From contig WTJL01000089.1 of assembly GCA_011524845.1 (NCBI GenBank), forward strand, positions 2,053 through 15,959: 13,907 nt of DNA, in the 5' to 3' direction. The notes beneath the pieces were generated by a model. The model was not told where the DNA came from, searched no databases, and saw only the letters and a program-made list of their open reading frames with translations. Every line of letters begins with the position of its first letter. Within the stretch, counting starts at the first letter, position 1. This document shows positions 1 through 6,257 of the stretch, piece by piece. The translations under genes were made by a program, and so were the position numbers. This stretch comes from Flavobacteriales bacterium. Its GTDB lineage: Bacteria; Bacteroidota; Bacteroidia; Flavobacteriales_D; Sanyastnellaceae.

Positions 1-683
1 ACGGTCATCAAATCCAGCAAGCCGTTGGTGAAACGCTCCAATCCAAACTTGCTCACGCCGTAGGGCCTCGCGTGGTGGGTGACCACCTTTTCGCCAATCT
101 TGTCGAATCCCGCGGTTTTGGCGAGCATCGGAATGTACCGGTGCATCTCGCCTTGCACCTCAATGGCCTTGACCACCTGCCACCGGTAGCATTTGAGGCC
201 ACAATTGAAGTCGTGCAAATGAATGCCGCTGATCCGACGGGTCGCCCAATTGTAGAGCTTGGTCGGAATCGTTTTGCTCAACGGGTCGTGACGCTTCTTC
301 TTCCATCCGCTCACCAAGTCCAAACCACCGTCCAGCAACTGCTGCCTCATGGGCGGCAATTCCTCGGGGTCGTCTTGAAGGTCGGCGTCCATGGTGAATA
401 CCACTGCCCCACGGGCCGCCTCGAATCCCTTTTGAAGCGCTGCGCTCTTCCCATAGTTGCGCGCAAAACGAATGCCGCGAACGGATTCCGGCTGGGTTTG
501 GTGCATCTCAGAAATGATGGACCACGAGGCGTCTTGGCTGCCGTCGTCCACGAAAATGACCTCAAACGTCAGGCCTTCCAACACACGGTCGATGCCCGCC
601 TTCAATTCCTTGAGGCTCTCCTCTTCGTCCAACAACGGCACAACGACCGTCACATCCAACGTGGGGTGTCCTTGCATGGCCAT
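1..683 (-). CDS. Family 2 glycosyltransferase, DPM1/GtrB-like (3' end cut by window)
   Basis: Membrane-associated GT-A glycosyltransferase that probably moves a sugar from a nucleotide donor onto a polyprenyl phosphate carrier. About 227 codons are visible and the frame runs open off the left edge. I see VVVPLLDEEESL near residues 13-24, the nucleotide-binding DDGS at 46-49, RNYGKSAALQKGF at 75-87 and the metal-binding DADLQDDP at 99-106, followed by the GWKKKRHD and FNCGLKCYR blocks typical of the DPM1/GtrB/ArnC branch. Family members are usually a little over 300 residues with two C-terminal membrane helices, so those helices would lie outside the window. The start is ATG at 683; a second in-frame ATG lies two codons later. 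It begins two bases after the stop of the DUF4199 gene, so the two are almost certainly co-transcribed. The family call is firm; donor and acceptor cannot be read from the sequence. Confidence 0.93.
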   Translation of the reverse strand, partial: MAMQGHPTLDVTVVVPLLDEEESLKELKAGIDRVLEGLTFEVIFVDDGSQDASWSIISEMHQTQPESVRGIRFARNYGKSAALQKGFEAARGAVVFTMDADLQDDPEELPPMRQQLLDGGLDLVSGWKKKRHDPLSKTIPTKLYNWATRRISGIHLHDFNCGLKCYRWQVVKAIEVQGEMHRYIPMLAKTAGFDKIGEKVVTHHARPYGVSKFGLERFTNGLLDLMT

Positions 684-685
684 GG

Positions 686-1219
686 TCACGAGAATTCAGA
701 GGCAGGAGAGCGCTTGGAGATGGCCGCCACAATGAGCGACACCACGGCCCACATGAGCATGCCGCCGGCCGAGTTTTTGGCCAGCCCTTTGAGGGTGTAC
801 GCCTCGTCCATGGCCTCTTTGATTTCCTTCATTTGGGCGTTCAACATGTCTCCACTCATGCCGAAGCCTTCCATCATCTCTCTGGTCTTGTCCAACGTGA
901 TCTCGGCGAGGACGCCAGGCAATTCAGGCGCAATGACCTGATACAACAGCAACGTCAGCGCCGCACTGCCCACTTGGGCCACCAAGGCCACCGACATGGA
1001 ATAGATCCAAGCCTGTCCAAAAGTGGCCAAACCGCCGCTTGCTTGTCGCGCGGCCGCGGTGCCTGTGAACATGAACACCACGAGAATCAGGAGGGCACAA
1101 ATGCCGACCCACCACTCGGCCAAAAGGTTCATGTTCAGAAGGTACAGAACCATCAAGAGCGCAAAATTCAGCGCAGCGCCAATCAACCCGTGGGTGCTTG
1201 TGACATTGAAATGTGCCAT
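686..1219 (-). CDS. DUF4199 family inner-membrane protein
   Basis: A 177-residue integral membrane protein of unknown function. Four hydrophobic segments are visible: about residues 9-28, 37-58, 66-97 (long, containing FGQAWIYS) and 150-168. A polar amphipathic stretch rich in Glu, Lys and Met lies between the third and fourth. This layout and the FGQAW-type motif match DUF4199, a family found mainly in Bacteroidota. An in-frame TTG three codons upstream (1228) could extend the frame, but the ATG at 1219 gives a natural N-terminus and lies 5 bases after a promoter-like TACCTTGC. The gene is followed after two bases by the glycosyltransferase, an arrangement I recall from other Bacteroidota, which suggests a role in the same lipid-linked sugar pathway; that role is inference. 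Confidence 0.85.
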   Translation of the reverse strand: MAHFNVTSTHGLIGAALNFALLMVLYLLNMNLLAEWWVGICALLILVVFMFTGTAAARQASGGLATFGQAWIYSMSVALVAQVGSAALTLLLYQVIAPELPGVLAEITLDKTREMMEGFGMSGDMLNAQMKEIKEAMDEAYTLKGLAKNSAGGMLMWAVVSLIVAAISKRSPASEFS

Positions 1220-1224
1220 GGGCT

Positions 1225-1232
1225 GCAAGGTA
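1225..1232 (-). promoter_or_regulatory. Probable -7 element for the DUF4199/glycosyltransferase operon
   Basis: On the minus strand this reads TACCTTGC, a partial match to the Bacteroidota -7 consensus TAnnTTTG (TA and TT kept, the last two bases swapped). It ends 5 bases before the ATG at 1219, the same geometry seen at the sirtuin gene. No clear -33 TTG is present at 19-21 bases upstream. It lies back to back with the ffs promoter at 1248-1255. Confidence 0.4.
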
Positions 1233-1247
1233 CGGACGCAACGTGCA

Positions 1248-1255
1248 TATCTTTG
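1248..1255 (+). promoter_or_regulatory. ffs (SRP RNA) promoter, -7 element
   Basis: TATCTTTG is an exact match to the Bacteroidota sigma-A -7 consensus TAnnTTTG. The 5' end of the SRP RNA inferred from base pairing (G1260 or G1261) lies about 5 bases downstream, which is the expected spacing. A TTG at the -33 position is not evident. Confidence 0.75.
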
Positions 1256-1259
1256 CGCC

Positions 1260-1362
1260 GGGGCAAGTCTCTTGCGACCAGCTCCCGCAGAATCCCCCAG
1301 GGCCGGAAGGCAGCAAGGGTATGCGGTTGTAGCGGTGCGACAAGAATCGCTTGCCCTTTTTT
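1260..1362 (+). ncRNA. ffs: Small SRP RNA (4.5S type)
   Basis: RNA core of the signal recognition particle; it binds Ffh and guides co-translational targeting to the membrane. The domain IV apex is clear: GCC (1302-1304) and GGC (1309-1311) close a GGAA tetraloop (1305-1308), within the CAGGGCCGGAAGGCAGCA context of bacterial 4.5S RNA. The stem can be followed outward: CCC near 1295 with GGG 1317-1319, CCGCA 1285-1289 with TGCGG 1322-1326, GCT 1281-1283 with AGC 1331-1333, ACC 1277-1279 with GGT 1334-1336, CTTG 1271-1274 with CAAG 1341-1344, and the closing GGGCAAG 1261-1267 with CTTGCCC 1350-1356. A T6 run follows directly. At roughly 100 nt it is the short form without an Alu domain. The promoter lies directly upstream and the biotin carboxylase gene follows on the same strand. 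Confidence 0.93.
1350..1362 (+). terminator. 3' end of ffs: closing stem and U-tract
   Basis: CTTGCCC (1350-1356), the 3' arm of the closing stem of the SRP RNA, is followed at once by six T residues (1357-1362). A local hairpin GCGA/TCGC (1337-1340 with 1347-1350) could also form just before it. Together they act as a plausible intrinsic terminator and processing end. Confidence 0.55.
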
Positions 1363-1389
1363 CATGCCCTGAAGTGAAGGTCCCCCTCC

Positions 1390-1397
1390 TATCTTCA
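1390..1397 (+). promoter_or_regulatory. Possible -7 element for the biotin carboxylase gene
   Basis: TATCTTCA matches TAnnTT of the Bacteroidota -7 consensus and departs in the last two bases. It lies 19 bases before the ATG at 1417, which would give a 5' leader of about 14 bases. Its position just after the ffs T-run makes a separate promoter sensible. No -33 TTG is seen. Confidence 0.35.
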
Positions 1398-1416
1398 CCC
1401 CGTCAAACCCAACCCC

Positions 1417-2928
1417 ATGTCCATGAGCTCCACAGGAATTCGTCCGATCACCAAATTGCTGGTTGCCAACCGTGGTGAAATCGCCGTTCGCGTGTTGCGC
1501 ACGGCCAAAGACATGGGATTGGCGACTGTGGCGGTGTACAGCGAGGCCGACGCCAACGCTCCCCACGTCCAAGCGGCAGACGAAGCCGTGTGCGTGGGGC
1601 CCGCCCCCAGCAACGAGAGTTACCTCATCATCGACCGCATCGTTGACGCCGCGTTGTCCACCGGCGCAGATGCCATCCATCCGGGATACGGCTTCTTGAG
1701 CGAGAACGCGGAGTTTGCCGAAGCTGTGGAAAAGGCAGGCATTCGGTTCGTGGGGCCACACCCGCACGCCATTCGCGTCATGGGCTCCAAACTCGCGGCC
1801 AAGGAAGCTGTGGCGGTTCGCAACATCCCCATGGTCCCCGGCACCGAAGGCGCCGTGTCTGACCCTGCCGAGGCCAAGCGCGAGGCAGAACGCATCGGGT
1901 TTCCACTCTTGATCAAGGCCAGTGCCGGCGGCGGAGGCAAGGGCATGCGTGCCGTGCACGACCCGGCTCAGTTGGAAGGAGAACTCCAGCGCGCCATTTC
2001 AGAGGCTGAACGTTCGTTTGGCGATGGAGCGGTGTTCATCGAACGCCTTGTTCAGCAACCTCGACACATCGAGATTCAGGTGCTCTGCGACACCCATGGC
2101 CATGCCGTGCACCTCTTTGAGCGCGAATGCAGCATTCAACGGCGGCACCAAAAGGTGGTCGAAGAAGCCCCCTCCGCCCTGCTCGACGACGCCCTGCGCG
2201 AAGAGATGGGGCAATGCGCGATCGAAGTGGCCAAAGCCTGCGACTACGTCGGGGCCGGGACTGTGGAGTTCTTGGTGGACGCCTCTCGGGAATTTTTCTT
2301 CCTGGAGATGAACACCCGCCTGCAAGTGGAACACCCTGTGACGGAGCTCATCACGGGGGTGGATTTGGTCCGAGAACAAATCCGCATCGCCGAAGGCCAT
2401 CCCATTTCGTTTGCACAAGAAGACTTGAGCATTCAGGGCCATGCCTTGGAGCTTCGCGTGTACGCCGAAGACGTCGCAGGAGGTTTTCTACCCAGTACAG
2501 GAACGTTGACCCGCTACCGCCCGCCCATGGGTTCAGGCGTCCGCGTGGACGACGGCGTGGAAGAAGGCGGCGAAGTGAGCATGCACTACGACCCCATGTT
2601 GGCCAAACTCTGCACGCACGGCCCCACGCGAGAAGCGGCCATCGAACGCATGCTTCGCGCCATTGACGAATACGAGGTGCACGGTGTCGACACCACCCTG
2701 GCCTTTGGACACTTCGCCATGAACCACGAGGCCTTCCGCTCCGGCCAGTTCGACACGGGTTTTGTGGGCACGCATTTCTCTGCCGACAAGTTGGAGCGGG
2801 ACTTTCCATGCGACGACGACACGGCGGCCGACCTCATTTCAGGCGTGGTCGATCGCCTCTCAGCTGCTGAGGCAGAAGACGTCATGCCATCCGAAGGCGT
2901 CAGTGCATGGCGCATGCGCGCACGCTGA
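1417..2928 (+). CDS. accC: Biotin carboxylase subunit of an acyl-CoA carboxylase
   Basis: ATP-grasp enzyme that carboxylates biotin on a carrier protein using bicarbonate and ATP, the first half-reaction of acetyl- or propionyl-CoA carboxylase. Visible parts: N-domain KLLVANRGEIAVRV (13-26) and HPGYGFLSEN (88-97); ATP-grasp Lys125 and Lys167 with the glycine-rich ASAGGGGKGMR loop (168-178); IQRRHQKVVEEAP (240-252) with His244 and Lys246; catalytic EMNTRLQVEHPVTE (297-310); Arg347 in ELRVYAED. All expected active-site residues are present. At 503 residues it is longer than E. coli AccC (about 450). The extra C-terminal segment, with FDTGFV and a terminal SAWRMR, resembles the propionyl-/acyl-CoA carboxylase alpha subunits of Bacteroidota that lack a fused biotin domain. 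No accB or carboxyltransferase gene is adjacent, so acetyl- versus propionyl-CoA use is open. The downstream sirtuin gene is convergent with a 17-base gap. Confidence 0.9.
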   Translation: MSMSSTGIRPITKLLVANRGEIAVRVLRTAKDMGLATVAVYSEADANAPHVQAADEAVCVGPAPSNESYLIIDRIVDAALSTGADAIHPGYGFLSENAEFAEAVEKAGIRFVGPHPHAIRVMGSKLAAKEAVAVRNIPMVPGTEGAVSDPAEAKREAERIGFPLLIKASAGGGGKGMRAVHDPAQLEGELQRAISEAERSFGDGAVFIERLVQQPRHIEIQVLCDTHGHAVHLFERECSIQRRHQKVVEEAPSALLDDALREEMGQCAIEVAKACDYVGAGTVEFLVDASREFFFLEMNTRLQVEHPVTELITGVDLVREQIRIAEGHPISFAQEDLSIQGHALELRVYAEDVAGGFLPSTGTLTRYRPPMGSGVRVDDGVEEGGEVSMHYDPMLAKLCTHGPTREAAIERMLRAIDEYEVHGVDTTLAFGHFAMNHEAFRSGQFDTGFVGTHFSADKLERDFPCDDDTAADLISGVVDRLSAAEAEDVMPSEGVSAWRMRAR

Positions 2929-2945
2929 GGCCATCCCACGCCGGG

Positions 2946-3647
2946 TCACCCCCACTCCTGACGCCAGCGCGTCTCCAGAAGGGTCAATCCCTCCACCGCC
3001 CCACAGCGGTGCAGCTCCACGCGTCCACCCCCTTCCAACGGGGTGTTGGGATCCACCACATGAATCGGCGCGTGCTGAGGCGCATGCCCCACCAACCCGG
3101 CAGCCGGGTACACTTGCAAAGACGTGCCCACCACCACCACGACATCGGCTGAGGTGACCACGTCCATGGCCGCATCGATCATGGGAACGGCCTCGCCAAA
3201 CCACACAATGTGCGGACGCAACTGCGCCCCGTCCGGTCCCAGGTCGCCGACATTCAACTCAGCGCCCTCAAGGGTGACGACCACGTCTGGGCGAGCCACA
3301 GAACGGGCTTTCCGGATTTCTCCGTGCAGGTGAAGGACGTTGGTGCTTCCTGCGCGCTCGTGGAGATCGTCCACATTCTGGGTCACGATGTGCACCTCCA
3401 TGACCTCTTCCAACCGGGCAAGGGCCAAGTGCCCTTCGTTGGGTTGGGCGGCGACAATTTGTCTTCGCCGTTGGTTGTAAAAGTCAAACACCAACTCCGG
3501 GTTGACCGCAAAGCCCTCCGGCGAAGCCACCTCTTCCACCCGGTGTCCCTCCCACAATCCGTCCGCACCGCGGAACGTCGCGATGCCCGATTCAGCACTC
3601 ATGCCGGCTCCGCTGAGGACGACCAATCGAGGTTTGGAGGTGTTCAT
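2946..3647 (-). CDS. Sir2-family NAD-dependent protein deacylase, class III-like, no zinc cysteines
   Basis: Removes acyl groups from lysine side chains using NAD+. The 233-residue frame shows GAGMSAESGIATFRG (13-27), TQNVDDLHERAG (89-100), catalytic His108 in LHLHGE, RPHIVWFGEAVP (about 143-154) and GTSLQVYPAAGL. Tyr57 and Arg60 in FYNQRR match the Tyr/Arg pair that reads acidic acyl groups (succinyl, malonyl) in SIRT5 and CobB, so a desuccinylase/demalonylase role is likely. The segment between HGE and RPHIVWFGE, which usually carries four zinc-binding Cys, has none; the only Cys in the protein is near the C-terminus. I chose the ATG at 3647 because GAG follows at the normal distance and a -7-like GAAGTTTG lies 5 bases upstream; a GTG at 3686 would add 13 residues and swallow that promoter. 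It is divergent from the exonuclease gene and convergent with accC. Confidence 0.9.
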   Translation of the reverse strand: MNTSKPRLVVLSGAGMSAESGIATFRGADGLWEGHRVEEVASPEGFAVNPELVFDFYNQRRRQIVAAQPNEGHLALARLEEVMEVHIVTQNVDDLHERAGSTNVLHLHGEIRKARSVARPDVVVTLEGAELNVGDLGPDGAQLRPHIVWFGEAVPMIDAAMDVVTSADVVVVVGTSLQVYPAAGLVGHAPQHAPIHVVDPNTPLEGGGRVELHRCGAVEGLTLLETRWRQEWG

Positions 3648-3652
3648 GTGGG

Positions 3653-3660
3653 CAAACTTC
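3653..3660 (-). promoter_or_regulatory. Possible -7 element for the sirtuin gene
   Basis: On the minus strand this reads GAAGTTTG, one mismatch (first base) from TAnnTTTG. It ends 5 bases before the ATG at 3647, implying a leaderless or nearly leaderless mRNA. Confidence 0.4.
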
Positions 3661-3685
3661 GCGAAAACTGCACCGAGAGGCGCCA

Positions 3686-3697
3686 CTTGTTCACAAG
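3686..3697. repeat. Short perfect inverted repeat between divergent promoters
   Basis: CTTGT (3686-3690) and ACAAG (3693-3697) are perfect inverted arms around a 2-base spacer. The site lies between the sirtuin -7 (3653-3660) and the exonuclease -7 (3723-3730), about 25 bases from each. It could be an operator for both genes or chance; no regulator is adjacent. Confidence 0.25.
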
Positions 3698-3722
3698 AGG
3701 CACGCCGCGGAAAGGCGAGGCG

Positions 3723-3730
3723 TATCTTTG
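3723..3730 (+). promoter_or_regulatory. Exonuclease gene promoter, -7 element
   Basis: TATCTTTG, an exact TAnnTTTG match and identical to the ffs element. It ends 6 bases before the ATG at 3737, so the predicted transcription start is essentially the start codon. No TTG sits at the -33 position. Confidence 0.65.
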
Positions 3731-3736
3731 CGACCG

Positions 3737-4288
3737 ATGAGCGAACGTCAATTCATTGTCTACGATTTGGAGGCCACCTGCTGGAGAAGCAGAAAGCCGC
3801 GAAAGGTGGAAATCATCGAAATCGGGGCCGTGAAACTCAACGAAAAGCTCGAAATCGTGGACGACTTCTGCCAGTTTGTGCGTCCCAAGCTTCATCCTGA
3901 AATCAGTCCCTTTTGCACCAAGCTCACGAGCATCGTGCAAGACGACATTGAAGATGCCCCGCTGTTTGACGAAGCCATCGAGCTTTTTGAGGACTGGGTT
4001 GGATTCGACGACACGCGCTCGATGCTGATGAGCTGGGGGGAGTTTGACCGTCGTCAGTTCGCCAACGATGCACGGCTTCACGACATGGACCTGCCTTGGC
4101 TTCGCTACTGGGCCTGCCTTCAGCGCCACTACAGCCGCTGGAAGGGGTCCAAGAACCAAATCGGTTTGAAAAACGCGCTCGACATGGAAGGCCTCAGCTT
4201 CGACGGGACGCAACACCGCGCCATCGAAGACGCCCGAAACATGGCCAAGCTCTTCGCCAAGGTGGCCAAGCCCCTCTCCATCGTATAA
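3737..4288 (+). CDS. DEDDh 3'-5' exonuclease (ERI-1/KapD-like)
   Basis: Small exonuclease of the DnaQ-like fold, expected to remove nucleotides from 3' ends of RNA or DNA with two metal ions. In the 183-residue product the DEDDh residues are visible: Asp10 and Glu12 in VYDLEATCW, Asp104 in SWGEFDRRQF, and His160 with Asp165 in HRAIEDARN. ISPFCTKLTSI (56-66) and the KNQIGLKNAL block (139-148) are typical of the ERI-1/KapD branch of single-domain exonucleases rather than of DNA polymerase III epsilon. The start is ATG at 3737; an upstream in-frame TTG (3728) lies inside the -7 element and is rejected. The substrate is unknown. It stops 17 bases before ccmB, which has its own promoter-like element. 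Confidence 0.87.
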   Translation: MSERQFIVYDLEATCWRSRKPRKVEIIEIGAVKLNEKLEIVDDFCQFVRPKLHPEISPFCTKLTSIVQDDIEDAPLFDEAIELFEDWVGFDDTRSMLMSWGEFDRRQFANDARLHDMDLPWLRYWACLQRHYSRWKGSKNQIGLKNALDMEGLSFDGTQHRAIEDARNMAKLFAKVAKPLSIV

Positions 4289-4293
4289 CGCTG

Positions 4294-4301
4294 TACCTTC
4301 G
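4294..4301 (+). promoter_or_regulatory. Probable ccm operon promoter, -7 element
   Basis: TACCTTCG matches TAnnTTyG and ends 4 bases before the ccmB ATG at 4306. It lies in the 17-base gap after the exonuclease stop codon. With the spacing seen at ffs, transcription would begin at or next to the A of the ATG. No -33 element is visible, and part of the ccm transcription may also be read-through from the exonuclease gene. Confidence 0.5.
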
Positions 4302-4305
4302 ACGC

Positions 4306-4971
4306 ATGCGCGAGACGTGGTTTTTGTTTCGGCACTTTTGGAAGGCTGACGTTCGCGCGCAACACAGCGTGGCGGGCCTTGTGCTGTTTGCGGTCGCGAC
4401 GGTGTACGCGGCGTACCAAGTGGTGCAAGGCCGTCCTGAGCCGGAGACGTGGAACGCCTTGGCTTGGATCATTTTGTTGTTCACCGCCTTCAATGGGGTG
4501 AGTCGCACCCTGGAGGAAGACCAAACCGAGGTCCTCGCCTACCTCCGGACCACGGTGCATCCCCTGCACTTCATGCTGGCCCGCACCTTGCACAATGTGG
4601 TGGTGCTCTCCGGTTTGGCGTGCCTTGTGGTGGCGTTCATGGGCCTGCTTTTGGGCTGGGCCGACATGAGCGCGGCTCGGTTTGCGGGCTTCCTCGGCGG
4701 AATGGTGCTCACAAGCGTGGCCCTTGGCACCACCTTGACCTTGCTCGCCCTCATTGCTGCCCGAGCGGGTGCAGGATTCGGGATGACCGCCGTTCTCGGC
4801 CTCCCCTTGGTGCTTCCCATCGTGCTGGTCTCCACCAACCTCGGCGCCGATCTTCTTTCTGGTGTCCTCGTGGCAGACACCTGGCACAACTTCGCATTTC
4901 TTGGGGCCTTGGCTGCCGGTTCAGGGGTCTTCGGCGCCGTGCTGTTCCCGTACCTTTGGCGCGCGTCATGA
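4306..4971 (+). CDS. ccmB: Haem exporter membrane subunit CcmB
   Basis: Membrane subunit of the CcmABC(D) ABC-type complex that drives release of holo-CcmE during cytochrome c maturation. The product is 221 residues, the usual CcmB length, with six hydrophobic segments at about 22-40, 48-66, 97-117, 125-150, 159-177 and 195-217. The first loop holds the conserved FNGVSRTLEEDQTEVLAYL stretch (62-80) that marks CcmB and probably contacts the ATPase. The frame stays open for 70 codons upstream inside the exonuclease gene, but the ATG at 4306 gives the standard N-terminus and follows the promoter element. The stop overlaps the ccmC start as ATGA (4968-4971), so the two are translationally coupled. 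The ATPase gene ccmA is not in the window. Confidence 0.92.
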   Translation: MRETWFLFRHFWKADVRAQHSVAGLVLFAVATVYAAYQVVQGRPEPETWNALAWIILLFTAFNGVSRTLEEDQTEVLAYLRTTVHPLHFMLARTLHNVVVLSGLACLVVAFMGLLLGWADMSAARFAGFLGGMVLTSVALGTTLTLLALIAARAGAGFGMTAVLGLPLVLPIVLVSTNLGADLLSGVLVADTWHNFAFLGALAAGSGVFGAVLFPYLWRAS

Positions 4972-6257
4972 CGGAACATCAACACACCACGTCGAAGGGG
5001 GTTTGGGCCATCCGAATCGCAGGGTTGGCACTCCTGGCCTACACCTTCGCGATGACCTTCTTGGTTCCGCTCGGTCCTGGCATTCAGGACGTGGTGGTCA
5101 CCCAAACGGAACTGACCGACAAAGGCGGCGTGTACGAAGTGGAAGTGATCGGGCACGGAACCCACTTCTCTAAGACGGCTCCGAGGGTGTTCCTTCTTCG
5201 CGGAAAAGGTGTGTTGAACGCCACGGCCGTAAAGAGCATGGACGACACTCACCTGAAGTGCCGTGTTCGATTGCCTGCTGTGATTCCTTCTCCCAGCTTT
5301 GACGTCTACGTGAACAACGAGATCGACGGCACCATGAGCTACGCCAATGGGTTCTTTGCCTCTGGCCTCAAGGTGGTCAGCAAGGCGACGTTGCCCGACG
5401 AACCGGGGGTCTTGGAGAATTTGTCTGCATCCAATTTGGGCTTTCACTTCCCTTTCCAGCCCAACATCATGGAGAGCATTCGCAACCTCATGTTGCACGT
5501 TCCCATGTGGTTCACCATGTTTTTGCTGATGGGCATCAGCTTCGCCCAAAGCATCCGCACCCTGAGGTTGGGCGGCGACCCCGACCGCGATTTGCGGGCT
5601 GTGGCGTCGGTCAAGGTGGGGCTGTGGTTTGGGGTTCTCGGACTGTTGACGGGAAGCCTGTGGGCACGGTTCACATGGGGTGCGTGGTGGGTGGACGACC
5701 CTCAACTGAATGGGGCTTTCGTCACGGTCATGGTGTACGCGGGGTACCTCGTGCTGCGCGGATCCGTCCAAGACGCCAAGCTCCGGTCTCGTTTGTCCGC
5801 GGTCTACAACCTCTTTGGATTTTGCTTGCTGGTGGTGCTGCTCATGGTGTTGCCTCGGTTCACTGAGAGCTTGCATCCTGGCAAAGGGGGCAATCCTGCG
5901 TTCAGCAGCTACGACCTCGACAGTGCACTGCGCGCCGCCTTTTACCCCGCCGTCCTGGGCTGGATGATTCTCGGCACGTGGATGTACAGCCTCCAATTGA
6001 ACATGGAGCGCCTGACCCAACGCATTGCAGACGCTCGTCTCACTCGTGCATGCATGCCCCTGCCCCTGCTGCTTGTGACCCCTGCGTCAACGACGGCGTT
6101 GGAAGACGTGTTTACAACGTCAGGCAAGATGCCCGTCGTCACGGGCGTTGCCGTCATCATCCTTGCAGGCCTTGCCTTGTGGTGGATCCGTGCAGCCCAA
6201 AAGCTGCGGCGGTTGACCCACGAAGAATCCAACCTGAACTCTCCCTCTGACGCATGA
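4968..6257 (+). CDS. ccmC: CcmC haem-handling protein with extra periplasmic domain and CcmD-like C-terminal tail
   Basis: CcmC binds haem in the periplasm and loads it onto CcmE. The core (about 168-348) has IRNLMLHVPMWF, the tryptophan-rich FTWGAWWVDDPQLNGAF (235-251), and SLHPGKGGNPAFSSYDLDS (301-319); His177 and His303 are the expected axial ligands. At 429 residues it is about twice the usual length. First, after the N-terminal helix (about 11-33), residues 38-165 form an extra periplasmic segment. Its EVEVIGHGTHFS, CRVRLPA and DVYVNNEIDGT strings resemble an IPT/TIG beta-sandwich. Second, residues 363-429 look like a Bacteroidota CcmD: a short hydrophobic stretch, VFTTSGKMPVV, one helix (391-407), then a basic QKLRRL tail. 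There is no stop between the two parts; initiation at the internal ATG 6054 to make separate CcmD is an alternative. The start overlaps the ccmB stop (ATGA) and the stop overlaps ccmE (ATGA). Confidence 0.9.
   Translation: MTEHQHTTSKGVWAIRIAGLALLAYTFAMTFLVPLGPGIQDVVVTQTELTDKGGVYEVEVIGHGTHFSKTAPRVFLLRGKGVLNATAVKSMDDTHLKCRVRLPAVIPSPSFDVYVNNEIDGTMSYANGFFASGLKVVSKATLPDEPGVLENLSASNLGFHFPFQPNIMESIRNLMLHVPMWFTMFLLMGISFAQSIRTLRLGGDPDRDLRAVASVKVGLWFGVLGLLTGSLWARFTWGAWWVDDPQLNGAFVTVMVYAGYLVLRGSVQDAKLRSRLSAVYNLFGFCLLVVLLMVLPRFTESLHPGKGGNPAFSSYDLDSALRAAFYPAVLGWMILGTWMYSLQLNMERLTQRIADARLTRACMPLPLLLVTPASTTALEDVFTTSGKMPVVTGVAVIILAGLALWWIRAAQKLRRLTHEESNLNSPSDA

Noticed and set aside
72..941. Plus-strand open frame of 289 codons at the left edge
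   Set aside because: It is antisense to the glycosyltransferase and DUF4199 genes, both of which have clear motifs on the minus strand.
3648..3686. Upstream GTG start (3686) for the sirtuin gene
   Set aside because: It adds 13 residues with no counterpart in the family and would include the -7-like element; the ATG at 3647 fits the normal Sir2 N-terminus.
4449..4967. N-terminal extension of the ccmC frame (173 codons upstream of 4968)
   Set aside because: This part lies wholly within ccmB in another frame and its translation is Arg/Pro/Gly-rich noise; the ATGA junction at 4968 gives the natural start.
4539..6020. Long open frame of 493 codons on the minus strand opposite ccmB and ccmC
   Set aside because: Its translation is His-, Gln- and Arg-rich with no motif or plausible membrane pattern, and the plus strand carries unmistakable ccmB and ccmC. 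Codon bias in GC-rich DNA opens such antisense frames.
6054..6257. Separate ccmD gene starting at 6054
   Set aside because: Not listed as its own gene because there is no stop codon separating it from ccmC; kept as an alternative in the fusion finding.
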